Positions 50,401 to 58,222 of a DNA stretch of 64,000 bases are shown one piece after another; the stretch's first letter is position 1, and every line of letters begins with the position of its first letter. The notes beneath the pieces were generated by a model that saw nothing but the letters and a program-made list of their open reading frames with translations, was not told the DNA's origin and made no database searches. This stretch comes from Oryzias latipes (taxonomy: Eukaryota > Chordata > Actinopteri > Beloniformes > Adrianichthyidae), in contig NC_019876.2 in assembly GCF_002234675.1 (NCBI RefSeq), forward strand, positions 18,297,354 to 18,361,353, written 5' to 3'. A program made the position numbers and the translations under genes.

Positions 50401-53400
50401 AGGCAGGAAAAACCTCCACAATGATGCACTTCCCACACGCATGACAATGGTCCATTTTTATGTGGTCCCTTAAGGTCAACATGCAAGCCTCAAAGGAACT
50501 GCAAGTCACACCTGTGCTCCTATTTTAAGACCCTGTACAGGTGCATGTGACTTAAGGCCTTAAATTGTGCTACATGCATTGTCTATGGCAGGGTTCGGCA
50601 ACCTTTACCACTCAAAGAGCCAACTGGATCAGTTTCCCACAGAAATAAAAGCACAGGGAGTCGCAAATTTAGGGGTGTTAGAAAATATTGTTTTGCCGAT
50701 ATATCGCTATAGTTCATTTGGTGATACTTGTATTGATTCAAAATGCTGTCAGGATAATTATTTACTACTTATTTTAATTATTTATTAGTTTGATGTTTCT
50801 TTTGTCCATTTTCCACAACCTTGAATAGACTTCTGTCTTTGTTGTGGGGTCTAAGCCCCTCCCCTGCCTTTCTACCTGTTCACACCTCTGCAACCCCCCC
50901 TCCAGCGTGTTCTACACAGACAGCGCAACATACGGTCATCATAGCAGCAAGCTGACAGGATAGTAGGGGCGCCCTAATGCAAATGTAATCAATTTTATGC
51001 GGGAAATGGGTCTAGGAAAAAAAAACCTTTTTTTGGGTGCTCATATGCCCCCTATGAGATCGGCACTGACTGTCTTTTTAAAAGAACTTTTCATCCCATA
51101 ACAGACTTTGGACGGTGCTCACACTGCTCTTTTCCTCCTGCCCACTCGCACTACCCGACGTTGTAAAAGGCACCACGCCAATCTTAGAACATGATAGTTA
51201 TTTTACAAAACCACCAAGAGCCACTGCACAGGCATGAAAGAGCCGCATGCAGCTCTGGAGCCGCAGGTTGCCGACCCCTGGTCTATGGGGTAAGGAATCA
51301 GTCAATAACAACAGTAGTCATGGTGACAAAGTCGAGCACAACTACATCATTTGTGCACAACTTTGCAAAAATATGAATACCACATTTATTTTTACGTTTG
51401 ACATGTCTGTTGTGAATACGATATGTCTTTATTTTGAATAAGACTTTTCTTTGTCTTGAATATAAAATTTTGCCTGTTATCTCACTTTCAAAAATGCGTC
51501 ACAGGGTCACAGGCATATACATCGAGTCACAAAACATAGAGTGTTCAAATTTGCGTATGCGCATCAAAGCTTTTTATTAAACTAAATGTTATTGATCTCA
51601 TAACGGGTTACCATATGATACTTGTTACCATGGTTAGAATAACTCTGTTAAAAATAATTTGACTGTTTTTGAAAGTATTTGACTGTCTCTCTCTCACCAG
51701 GTTTCTCAGATCCTTTCAGATCTCTGTTGGCTTCACAAGCTTCACATGATCTTATGTTCTAAACTGCAGGTTTGTACACCAATACACACAAACATCCATC
51801 CACCTCTATGTAACATAAGTGACAAATAGCTTGACTGTGTGTTCAGAGCCGGGGGTTGTGGAAGCTCTACACAGATGTTGAGTTGAAAATGATCCCAGTT
51901 CTAGCAGGTAAGCACAGTCAGAACAACCTTTGTTTTACTGACGTTTTTGTGGCACAAAGACATTTGAGAAACAGCCAACCTAAAAATAAGTCTGAAATTC
52001 ATAAAATTAGATACATTTTCTTTTTTTTTGCTAATGAAGTAAGAAAAGTGTCTTCTCAAGAATTCCTATTTTAAGAAAAAATTATATTTGCTATTGAAAA
52101 ACTCTTGAAAAGATTATTTTTCCTGCAAGACAGAAAATATAATGTGTTTTCCTGAACCAAGGGTTTTTGTATTTTTTTGAAGGGCCCATATCATGCAAAA
52201 TAGCTTTTAGGTGTAATATAATGTTCATTCCTCACGAACCCTCCCCCCTGCCCAATAGCAGTATTTTCCTCCATTCATGCATCTATGAGCATTCCACTCT
52301 AACCCTGCTCTCTGAGCACCAGCCCCCCCCCCCCCCCCCCCCCCCCCCCTCCCCCCCAATCTCAGAAAAGAAGAGGGTCCCCACTTCCCTACGCATGAAC
52401 GTGGGAGAACAGCTCCTTCCAGGAAGAGTCTCTGCTGCACTGACCCCGGGCCAACAAACACCCACTTTCTCCACAGAACTAGCGGTGATCAGCTGGGCCA
52501 ATAGTGTAAGGATCCACAATATGCACATCTATCTTTGCAAAAGTTCGGATGTTGTTCGTTTTCGTGAGCGAAACGCAGACAGGCTGCAGAGGCCGGCTCT
52601 AGATTGCTGCCATGACAAAAGTGGGACCCACAAGAAGCGAAAGGTGGTGCCTCTGAGATTGATTTGTCTTACTAAAAGGAACTGCGAAAATAACCTATAT
52701 TCCATTAAAAACTTGTTTCTTGGTGTGCCGAAGGTAAGATATTATCACAAATATAGATACAGTTTACTCTGAAAGGCTTAAGAAAAGCATGATATAGGCC
52801 CTTAAGATTCAGTTTTTGCACTGCAGTTTTCTTTTTCTTGTGATCTTTGTACATGTTAGCTATGGTTGGCCAGTTAACTGTATGAAGTCTTGTGTTTCTG
52901 TCATCTCAGCCATGGAGAGTCACTGTATCTATGTGGACAAAGAGACTTTGAAGAAAATGTCTGACTTGCTTGGGGTAAGATAACTTAAGGTTAGAGAAAG
53001 AAGACTGTATTGCTAAAAAAAATTAAAGTCTAACCCTAAACTTACAATAGATTAGATTTGCTTTATTGTCATTGTCCGTTGTACAATGAGATTGAAGCAT
53101 TGCCATCAGTGTAAGAATAGCAAGGAAGGAATATTGTAATACAATATCAAACAAACAGTATATACAAGTGTGCAAATATAAACTGTAATGAAGAGTGCCG
53201 AAATTAGTGTGCAAAATTGCGTACGTAAATTACGTGTAAACATGTCAGAAGTGCAAGAGGTAGCAATGAGGTAGAGTGTTGACACTGTGGACAGAGGAAG
53301 TGGACAGGAATATGGATTTTATCTGTGCATTTTGGAATTGAGGATGGTTATTGCCTTTGGAAAGAAGCTGTTCTTGAGTCTGTTCGTTTAGCTTCTGATG

Positions 53401-56400
53401 CCTCTGGGGTTGGGTCCGCGCCATGTTTCCTGAAGTCGACGATGATCTCCCTGGTTTTGCTGTTGTTCAGGGTGAGGTTGTTCTCTGAGGACGAGGTTGT
53501 CAGCATCAGGCCCTCCTCTCTGTAGGCAGTCGTCGGCAAACTTGATGATGTAGTTGTTAATACTTATTATTTACTTTATTAATACTTCAATAAGTTAAAT
53601 AAAACACCTCTTAATATAAATAAATAAATTAATCTATATAAATAAAATTGAATTGACACACACATCTCTACAGTCTTGTTTTTGGCAGCCATAGAAGCAA
53701 GGCCAAACCCTGAAACTCCCTTATAACTTTTGGAAGCGCCAGCAGGGGTGTTTTGGAGCCCATTACTATAAATAGAATAGATGGTCTGTTCTCTCTTAAG
53801 AAGCTTTTGCCTCTGTTCCACAGTTTTATGTGCCGTGTTTTCTTTTTGACGATACATGTTACACAGAATGCAGCGTTTGTAAAAAACATGTTTGTAAGAC
53901 CAAACTGTTGGAATTCCCCTTCAAATAAGATATTGCCTACATTTTATTGCAAAAGTTTTAAAATTCCCTTACAAAGAGATACAAAGTAATCTGTAAACCC
54001 TTAAATCTCTGATAAACACTCTACAATCAGGCTGACATCTAATATTAATGCGCCTGTATGGAACATGCTCTGGGCAATAAATGAAAAAACAAGGAAAGTC
54101 CTCTTTTTAGAGTCTTTGTCTTTGTGCATGTCCTCCACATAACCCCAGCTTTTGTCTTTCTTTATTCTCTTTGTCTCATCTTTACTTCTTTATCCAAGTC
54201 CTTCTATTGTTCTTTTCTGCATTGTTCTTCTCTTTTTACTTTTCTGCTTCACTTTGTCTTTAGGGCGGCAGTTCTGTTTCAGAAGTCTGTTTTTTTTTTT
54301 CTTTCTATATTTTCCCCTCAGGAGGATGTAGTCCCCACTCTGGCTTTTTCAACTCTTTTTATTTCTTTCTTTTTTTTTGTCTGTCTTCTTGGTTAGTGGA
54401 TGCACGCAAGTTGATGTCTGTCAACATAATCACAAATAATCCAAAAATTAGTTTTGAATATTTGTGATTATGTTGGACCCCATATTCAGAGAGTTTATTT
54501 CAGTGGTGTCAGAATAAAGGCCTTGAGAGCCGGTGTCCGACATATGTTCAACATCCTTTGAAGCTCCTTATTGACTAAACACACCATATTCAGGTAATCA
54601 GCTGCAGATAAGGCAGGATTTCTGGAAAACCAGCAGGAGGCTTGGAGTTTGACACCTCTGGTTTCACCTCTAATTTCCTATGACTCTTACCAGTTTCTTA
54701 GCGTTTTCACTTATTACATTTTCCTGAAGTTTGTTCTTAATGATGGTTGGATATCTGCAGCTGTCATTATTTACATGTACTTTTTGTCTTTAAAGGTTTG
54801 CTATATTTAGGTCAACATATTTTTTTCTTAAGTAAACTGTTTAAGACTTTTAAAACCTGATCATTCTCCTGGATCCCCATTGATAAACCTGTGCATGGAT
54901 TCCAGGGTATTCCACATTATAAGCCACAGTCCAAAAATGTGACAGAGCAACAAACATTTTAGGAGTTAAAAATCTGTGTGGCTTATGCTTTTACCCAATC
55001 TTCCATCACACACTTTTCAGATGTGCATAAATGCATACCATTCTCCTCCCAAAACACACTTTCCTGTCTTGGAGTCAAATGATCAGGAAACTGATAATGG
55101 AGATGCCAGTTTAAAAAAAAGCCAGTTTGCAAAATACAAACTGCTGCTTATTGAAGTAAAAAAATGGAAAATAATTTGTTCAAAAAAAGTAGAATTATAG
55201 AACACAACATGAGAAGTAGTTTGCTGCAGCAGCAAACAACAACTAATTTTCAGTAGAAGAACAGTTGTAATAGTAAACATACTTATCAGTACACATTTAA
55301 CACTTAAGGTTTTTCCTCAATAGCTTTAATTTGATTTACCATTCAGAATTGAAACATTTTAATACCATTGTTTCTGAATATTCAAATAATAATATGGTAC
55401 TGTATGGTAATTGTTATGTATATACAGTGGTCCCTTCTTTATCGTGGGAGTGACATTCAAAAAATAAACCGTTATAGACAAAATCCATATAGTAATCAGC
55501 TTTATTTTATGCAATTATTGTAGATTTTTAAAGCTGTAAAACTCCATACTACACACTTTGTACAATTTTCTCAGACATACAAGATGGACAGTTTTGTGGT
55601 TAATTTTTTTTCTTTGGTTTATTTTCTCAAAGGTCAAATCCTCATAAATAAAGTCAAGTTTTATAAAATGAAAACAAAGATCATTTTCACAAGCTGGATG
55701 CATTATGTACTGTACAGGATTCACAGCCAGAACAGATTGATTGACAATGGTCCACGATCAATTAGGACACAGAACACAATGCACTATAAAACAAAACAAA
55801 AAAAACTTGCAAATTACTTAAAAATAAATCTAGACAGTGTAAGGTAACCAGCATTATAGCGAGGGACCACTGTATAGAAATGTAATACATTAGGTTCAAA
55901 TAAGTGCAATACAGTTCATAGTGTCTAATTATTTACTGACTTCTTGGTTCTTTTGTTATCAGACACGGGTTGTGTTTTCACATACCTGACATGTTTCGAT
56001 GTCCATCGAAACATGTCAGGTATGTGAAAACACAACTCGTGTCTGATAACAAAAGAACCAAGAAGTCAATTATGTTCAAATATTGTAATTGAAAAAAATC
56101 TTTTTTTCTTTTTTAACCTCTGTTCTCATGCTAATTGTGATCATATCTGTGAAAGACTAAACTCAAACAGCTGGAGCAGGAGGCCCACCAAGCAGCTGGG
56201 CAAAGATTCCTGGTGACAAGCAGCAGTCAGTTAAGAACAGTAGGTTCCTGATATGTTTCCTCTGTAATTTAGAGTTCCTTATTTTTCTTTCTTTCTTTTA
56301 TTCATGTCATATGTTATTTAAGAGAATATGTGAATTTTGAACTTGCAGGGTTTAAATGTTAGTGTAGTTGCAAGCTGTTTCTTTTTTGAATGTCGTGTGT

Positions 56401-58222
56401 GTTTCTGAGCTAAGAAACTAAGGATTGATATTGTTCAAAGGTTTTATTTGAGAAATTGCGCCTCCATGAATATTGTGAGAACAAGAAGCTTCCCAAGACC
56501 ATCAACAAGCAACAGTCAACATCAGAGGCTGCAGTATGTAACACAAACACACGTAATAGTTTTGTTCCACGTCTAAGTTCACCATTAAAGCTTTAAAGAT
56601 TCTTTGTTTACCATAACTGTAGCTGCTGCAGCTCCAGGACCTGCACCCATTGCCAAAAATCATCCTGGAGTACAGACAGGTCAGTTTTCAACTGCTTCAA
56701 ACAAGTTAACCCAAAGCAGCATCATTATTATCAATAAAGTCATTGTCAAGTTTAGGGTTAGTACAGGTTATAAGTACCGTAGTGCTTTAATGGCAATCAG
56801 TCAGTTTTAAGTTTTTCTGGTTGATGGGGTTTTAATATGTTACTATTTAAATATTCTTCATTTTAAATCACAAATAATTGCATTTTGTCAATAGGTTCAC
56901 AAAATCAAGTCCACTTTCATAGATGGGATTCTAACCTGCATGAAGAGCAAGGTGAGCCTGCAAAATCTAATCTGGATGCTGAAGTTTGTGTATTTTATTT
57001 TTAGTCTTTAGTTCACTTCCAAAATACTGAATTGATTTAATTTTCATTTACAAGTTAACTTTGGATAAAAACAAAATTTGAGTTTGTAGATTTTTATCTG
57101 TCAGATTTTCTTGCAAAACTGTTTTGGGGTTAATAATGACTGTTTTCACCGAACTGGTGATTTAAATTGAACGAAGGTAGAAATTGTATAAATGAAATTC
57201 TCACTCTTTTTTTCCTTCCTTTATTCATTCATCCAAGATTCTTTTCACTTTGATGCTTTTTTAAATGCTCTTTTTTCTGCCACAGCCAGATTAATGCAGT
57301 GAAGAAGACATCTTTTCCTGCCTGTCCTTTTCTTTCCTCTTGTGGGCTTTGTACTTTTTAGTTTGTGAGTGTGTGCATGTTCATTTCTGCTGAGCCAATC
57401 CAAATTCTAAAGATTTTGGTTTCTTATAGCAGGGATTCATAAGGTAATCTCCCGGCTACTGGGGACATTAATCCTTGTAAAAGAGGGTTGTTTAGGACCA
57501 GAAAATATCTTTTTACAAAATATTTATGTTAACTGTCTTAATCAAGAAACCGTCTTGTAAATGTTTTTTGTGTAAATTGCTGTAGTCATCTAAGGTATGG
57601 CAAATAAAAAATGTAATTTAGCCCAACAAAATAGTTTGATAGTAATGAACACCTTCAGTTTTGTGCTTTTTCTTTTCTACATATTCAGATATTTACCACA
57701 AGGCAGCATATAGGGAGCACATATGTGCCTATAATTCACAATGTGAAGCTAATAAAATTACATTTGGTGAAACAAATGTTATTGTTTATTCTGCTTCTAC
57801 AAACACAAACCATTATGTGACAGCTTTCAGTGCTGTAAATTCTATAATATCAGGCTTGTAAATTTAAGCGTAGCCTGCATCCCCTAACAACAGCTTTAGG
57901 AACAAAATGCTTTCTATTTGTGGTTCAATGGTATCACTGGAAGGACACTCTGCTAACAGCTTGCTAGGATTGGGTCCAACACTGTTGGTGGTTGTCTGTC
58001 CAAAAACATAATCAGGGATGCGGACAATAGAGATCCCAGCTGTTGTTTTCATCTTGTCTGGAGAAATTACACAAGGTTGTTGAATAGAGTGTCAGTATAG
58101 AACATGATTTGTTTTGTCGGATTTATTGATGTCCATCTTTTTGTATTTGAGCACAGAACTACATTTCCTCGACATGGTGCCAAACAAGTGCTGTTACAGG
58201 GAGGATTTCTGCTAAACACCCT
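29434..58222 (+). CDS. poln: DNA polymerase nu, 5' part (gene runs off the right edge)
   Basis: This is a family-A polymerase of translesion synthesis and crosslink repair in the nucleus. Seventeen in-phase coding exons: 29434-29575, 39524-39599, 40948-41295, 41428-42053, 43252-43370, 46384-47160, 47988-48157, 48300-48409, 48895-49025, 51701-51769, 51847-51907, 52910-52974, 56156-56239, 56441-56533, 56623-56679, 56895-56951 and 58157-58222 (1017 codons). The first exon (PLSQAAKKI) matches the POLN N-terminus. The middle is Ser/Thr-rich. From 47101 the exonuclease-like region follows (LTMWYQDGTTQL), then [51 protein letters not shown] and SSTWCQTSAVTGRISAKHP. The last is the thumb/palm motif preceding motif A. 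Catalytic motifs A-C must lie beyond 64000. The donor of exon 48300-48409 is GC (AGG|GCAAGT). The N-terminal region is longer than in human, and exons 39524-39599 and 43252-43370 rest on phase and splice signals only. Confidence 0.9.
29608..31305. mobile_element. Inverted-repeat MITE in poln, split by a LINE and by the LTR element
   Basis: The left half and right half are inverted copies. CTTGTGGCAT...ATGGAGGACAT near 29661 mirrors 31245-31275, and GGCCTGCAATAACTGTTCGG...CGACTAATGATGACGTCACA (29838-29893) mirrors 30672-30725. The centre is interrupted by LINE sequence (30293-30690). The right terminus, CTTAAGAACAGCATGATATA, is cut by the gypsy insertion at 31306 and resumes at 39422 (GTTCCCTTAAA). 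That end matches the TIR of the elements at 52180-52803 and 59968-60358. Confidence 0.6.
30293..30690 (-). pseudogene. 5'-truncated LINE (CR1/Rex-like reverse transcriptase 3' end)
   Basis: The minus-strand frame encodes FYQSVVESALLYAAVCW and RLNRIIKRASS, the C-terminal part of CR1/Rex-type reverse transcriptases. The minus-strand 3' end is an AGAATAGAATA-type pentamer tail (30293-30320 on the plus strand). Only the tail and the last ~60 residues remain, a typical 5'-truncated insertion. Confidence 0.6.
31306..32118 (-). repeat. 3' LTR of the gypsy element
   Basis: Long terminal repeat of 813 bp, the same length as its partner. It contains internal duplications: the AAACAGCGCAAAAG...CTGCAGCTCCC block occurs twice (about 31380-31434 and 31630-31684), as does AGCTCAGACCGCTCACTCC (31437 and 31879). 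Confidence 0.95.
32119..32138 (-). other. Polypurine tract of the gypsy element
   Basis: On the minus strand the sequence just inside the 3'LTR reads AGAAGTTCAGAGGGGAGTA, a purine-rich plus-strand primer site directly abutting the LTR. Confidence 0.75.
32412..37139 (-). CDS. pol: gypsy pol polyprotein (protease, reverse transcriptase, RNase H, integrase)
   Basis: An open frame of 1575 codons in the -1 frame relative to gag. The first ~47 codons overlap gag, and expression is expected by frameshift at 36998-37004. Domains in order: aspartic protease (LLDTGS near residue 120), reverse transcriptase (FCAMDLTSGFYNI, then YLDDVLVYAP near 35350), RNase H (STDASTDGLGAVL, WTDNNPL) and integrase. The integrase has an HHCC finger (H-x-AGHQG...CKRCVV) and DDE residues in CLDFWSAED, SDQGANFES and the NGQTERFN region. 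The PR-RT-RH-IN order places it in Ty3/gypsy. A Ser/Asp-rich tail of about 150 residues follows. No stops or frame breaks were seen. Confidence 0.95.
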   Translation of the reverse strand: MWTQLPFDTYSLYEGEKVLGLLRSWAPKKRLFKASHSPVEQYSVSGKLMYSHLGGDSVSVNDEALKLDDDAQSIYSECVQTSPPNTTVLFQNIARLGKADSLFYTNVQVEDVVSLEALLDTGSMSCTMSEEAERLLSSAGSVPTSHDICPDVVLVGCGGVKVKPKCIYDLKMEVYGCTFQVPTLVVPGQRDQMILGTNVIKHLLKHFKQSPQFWQVLNKPESTDVPEIIQFLNMLSGINRWRGETIPDVIGTARLTQSVTLLPKQEHLVWSKLPATSAISEGSAVLVETSKGLGHKNDVIVCRSVATMNGERWIPVRVLNTSSKAVTLRRNTKLAKVSACIAVEDLDEAPNLNAIKVQNQIMHSEPADHAQGPAPTDYQEALNKLGLGSLDIDSCEVSHYWKGQLLQLLQKYEDVFSKTKLDCGSAKDIVHRIHLSDSRPFRLPYRRVPPGQYHKLRQVLTEMEELEIIRKSKSEWASPLVLVWKKNGDLRICVDYRWLNARTIKDAHPLPHQADCLAALGGNAIFCAMDLTSGFYNIAMAEEDKKLTAFTTPMGLYEFNRLPQGLCNSPASFMRLMMNIFGDQNFLTLLCYLDDVLVYAPNEGEALRRLEMVFGRLRAHGLKLAPKKCQLLRRSVKFLGHVVDSKGVSTDPDKVKAITAMTVMDLMMEDGITPSQKKIKSFLGMVMYYQQFIQGCSSIARPLFALTAAPKGRKGNSRGVAAFRKLHANDWKQEHSDSFERLKSALLESVILAHPDFNRPFILSTDASTDGLGAVLSQVQEGETKARPVAFASKALTRAQSKYPAHRLEFLALKWSVCDKFSHWLRGNPFTVWTDNNPLTYILTKPKLDACEQRWVAKLSPYSFNIKYIPGSKNVVADALSRQPFIKGRVSHRLTMEPYEALLEESQQVQEDTVQELFRASANHQEVEYFQSSQHSENMSMSEDDVSAVLSGHVEWEHGPEQRVITWLVQDLEQLVPSGQVPLPVFSFKDLQEAQQNDTTIAAVVTFVMRGRRPSRREKCSLSPRALKLLKQWDKLKILDNILYRVCKDLTTGRKRHQYVTPVSLVGRVLQGVHDKAGHQGQSRTLHLARQRFFWLGMEQGVREYVKCCKRCVVSKTPEPEGRAPLESIKTTSPLELVCLDFWSAEDPKGRCVDILVVTDHFTKMAHAFQCSNQSAKQVARQLWDRYFCVYGFPQRIHSDQGANFESELIQELLQVAGVKKSRTTPYHPMGNGQTERFNRTLGSMIRALPPRDKSKWPQMLQTLTFAYNCTVHESTGYAPFYLMFGRIPRLPVDVMFHHVERNDEITDYNNYVERIRENLREALAVAQANTDTSQQRQARLYNMRTKGTDIDEGDHVLLANKCVRGKRKLADKWCSTIYTVVSRDSKCHIYRIRNTATGQEKVVHRNLLLLVNFLPIELDQEQGSVSSFSTTPDLSDINSADQDVSVVNSECDELDRTADWVANTGPLDPADHREVESCGMDCQSDGISVESLVESNKNCSKCPGSEFPHGQLETNGEAVATRQDDRLQNDTVNRIRTRAGRIVKPVNRLIQNMTQKKDTQAREVFSGFVRSLFL
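36970..37004 (-). promoter_or_regulatory. -1 ribosomal frameshift signal at the gag/pol junction
   Basis: The slippery heptamer G GGA AAC (36998-37004 on the minus strand, gag frame spacing) is followed by the gag stop TAA. After a 6-nt spacer comes a hairpin with a perfect 8-bp stem, ACTCACAC/GTGTGAGT, and a 13-nt loop. Re-reading in -1 after the heptamer gives the pol frame (GKLMYSH). The GAGGG in the loop could pair with a downstream CCCTC to form a pseudoknot. Confidence 0.85.
36995..38329 (-). CDS. gag: gypsy gag (capsid/nucleocapsid) protein
   Basis: A 444-codon frame starting MADDSQEKF. The central part resembles retrotransposon gag (IQEWIEIVEAYMHKRN, AEEVLSHLLGRAKSIV). The C-terminus carries two zinc knuckles: CRVCGHSSHSTRTHC (one residue longer than the standard spacing) and CLGCLEVGHQRKDC (canonical CX2CX4HX4C). 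It forms the virus-like particle that packages the element RNA. The stop TAA directly follows a GGGAAAC slippery heptamer. Confidence 0.93.
   Translation of the reverse strand: MADDSQEKFVFSPTVGRGRGLFSLGKTSVSDTPGAITKNLFGLDDVHEKHKPMYSTPTDSSESTTNQLRELIGELGNQIGESIAGRLMANQPSFSSQSPHTKPSRTEMLNATADLSKVSLIVKPDVKDPPMYRGDGTDKHSIQEWIEIVEAYMHKRNLPQSEQAEEVLSHLLGRAKSIVKVGLKSSTASSTPVTPETIYIILRRYFSETPGSCLPLADFYATQPTVKETPVDYWVRLNTAAEVADRHLKCQGGRMDNMDSEIAMMFIRNCPDPNLACVFKCKPISKWSLTEVQEAIDEHQREYQAKRSVTTLPKAHALNVATAVTASETLECNAEYTSVNTAKLSNPTKSNEAVSESSALERVLTMLERVLERTSQPTPSTARLQPAPFTRDAPCRVCGHSSHSTRTHCMREKRCLGCLEVGHQRKDCSKLPTAQLSNTQCQGN
38584..38602 (-). other. Primer binding site, tRNA-His type
   Basis: On the minus strand, 6 nt inside the 5'LTR, the sequence TGGTGCCGTGACCCGGATC matches the 3' end of tRNA-His (TGGTGCCGTGACTCGGAT) with one mismatch. 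Confidence 0.7.
38609..39421 (-). repeat. 5' LTR of the gypsy element
   Basis: 813-bp copy of the repeat at 31306-32118, with no difference noticed when the two are read side by side. For the minus-strand element this is the promoter-bearing LTR, placed 102 bp from poln exon 39524-39599 and pointing away from it. Confidence 0.95.
39970..40335 (+). repeat. tRNA-derived SINE with ATT tail
   Basis: A pol III-like head (GTGGTTGAGCAGG as a degenerate A box, GGCAGCTCAAACCCC as a decayed B box) is followed by a SINE body ending GCTTTGAGCCTCTGGAAAAG and a TTATTATTATGATTATTG tail. It lies in the poln intron between 39599 and 40948. The rest of that intron (to 40947) is unremarkable. Confidence 0.6.
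42505..42531. mobile_element. Terminal fragment of a hAT element
   Basis: GGGGCCGTAGTCTGCCCACCCCTG resembles (last 20 bases) the 3' end of Charlie-like hAT MITEs. No matching CAGGGGTGGGCA start was found nearby, so only an end is claimed. It lies in poln intron 42054-43251. Confidence 0.3.
42570..42700 (+). repeat. Dispersed repeat tail with (GGAT)n and CTACCTGT units
   Basis: Three CTACCTGT units are followed by the 3' part of the fish dispersed repeat (CAGTAGCTGGG, GATTCAGCGG) and a GGATGGATGGATGGATGG end, in poln intron 42054-43251. Confidence 0.55.
43371..46383 (+). other. poln: poln intron of 3.0 kb
   Basis: AT-rich sequence without recognised genes. A 24-T run lies at 45713-45736, and three CATGCCATAT-type units at 45368-45400. 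Small frames at 43917-44144, 44697-44948 and 45934-46122 lack conserved features. Confidence 0.4.
47161..47987 (+). other. poln: poln intron of 0.8 kb
   Basis: GT-AG intron. A stretch at about 47325-47500 rich in CACC/GGTG dyads (CACACCACTAGTGTTCACC, GTTCACACTGGAC) looks like transposon debris but has no paired ends that I could define. Confidence 0.35.
48756..48828. mobile_element. Minimal Tc1/mariner MITE (73 bp)
   Basis: The terminus CAGTACAGACCAAAAGTTTG is mirrored by CAAACTTTTTGTCTGTACTG. TA flanks both sides (48754-48755 and 48829-48830). Only about 25 bp separate the arms, so this is an extreme internal-deletion derivative of a Tc1-like transposon, in a poln intron. Confidence 0.85.
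49301..50275. repeat. Minisatellite (VNTR), ~1 kb
   Basis: About 48 tandem units built on GTGAGGCAGGC. The two main forms are a 19-bp unit (GTGAGGCAGGCCAATGTGG) and a 23-bp unit with an extra AGAC. Towards the right, units ending AGACGTGG, AGACGCGG and AGACGCCG dominate. It lies in poln intron 49026-51700. The 19- and 23-bp units keep the minus strand open in more than one frame, which yields long Pro/His/Leu/Ala-rich frames that are artefacts of the repeat. Confidence 0.95.
50589..51280. mobile_element. hAT (Charlie-like) MITE with perfect 8-bp target duplication
   Basis: It begins CAGGGTTCGGCAACC and ends GGTTGCCGACCCCTG. It is flanked on both sides by GTCTATGG (50581-50588 and 51281-51288). 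Near-terminal AAAGAGCC motifs are typical of the family. The 692 bp carry no transposase. It lies in the same poln intron as the minisatellite. Confidence 0.92.
52180..52803. mobile_element. MITE with AAGGGCCyATATCATGC termini
   Basis: The left terminus AAGGGCCCATATCATGC is mirrored at 52787-52803 (GCATGATATAGGCCCTT). The same termini occur at 59968-60358 and at the right end of the 29608 element. No target duplication is clear. It lies in poln intron 51908-52909 and contains a long C tract. The 201-codon frame across it is incidental. Confidence 0.7.
52323..52357. repeat. Poly-C/poly-G tract
   Basis: 27 C, one T, then 7 C on the plus strand. The complementary G run could form quadruplexes and is likely unstable or hard to sequence. 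Confidence 0.9.
53040..53555 (-). pseudogene. LINE fragment (CR1/L2/Rex-type) 3' end
   Basis: On the minus strand NNLTLNNSKTREIIVDFRK matches the conserved reverse-transcriptase stretch of CR1/L2-like LINEs. The opposite end (TTTATTGTCATTGTCCGTTG on the plus strand) is a usual 3' end of such elements. Frame breaks separate the parts. It lies in poln intron 52975-56155. Confidence 0.6.
54422..54475. repeat. Short hairpin, 17-bp perfect arms
   Basis: CAACATAATCACAAATA (54422-54438) is exactly complementary to 54459-54475 across a 20-nt loop. No function is assigned. Confidence 0.8.
54501..54660. mobile_element. Short hAT MITE
   Basis: It starts CAGTGGTGTCAGA and ends GAGTTTGACACCTCTG, an imperfect inverted pair (CAGwGGTGTCA) typical of the small teleost hAT MITEs. 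A target duplication is not clear. 160 bp, poln intron 52975-56155. Confidence 0.6.
55425..55872. mobile_element. pogo/Tigger-like MITE
   Basis: CAGTGGTCCCT at 55425 is mirrored by AGGGACCACTG ending at 55872, with TA on both sides (55423-55424 and 55873-55874). 448 bp with no coding capacity, in poln intron 52975-56155. Confidence 0.85.
55937..56068. repeat. Near-perfect 65-bp-arm hairpin with 2-nt loop
   Basis: 55937-56001 and 56004-56068 are reverse complements with a single mismatch (CACGGGTTG against CACGAGTTG), separated by only TC. It lies 87 bp upstream of poln exon 56156-56239 and would fold into a long stem in the pre-mRNA. It may be a foldback transposon end or part of a Penelope-like element; no target duplication was found. 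Confidence 0.9.
56952..58156 (+). other. poln: poln intron of 1.2 kb
   Basis: AT-rich, bounded by GTGAGC and TTTGAGCACAG. The frames at 57661-57861 and 57864-58052 show no family features and no gene is claimed. Confidence 0.4.

Noticed and set aside
52167-52772. 201-codon frame with a Pro-rich run
   Set aside because: It spans a MITE and its poly-C tract, so the proline run is the C tract. There is no conserved domain.
57661-58052. Two small opposing frames in a poln intron
   Set aside because: They are short and AT-rich, with no motifs and no splice-compatible phases with poln.
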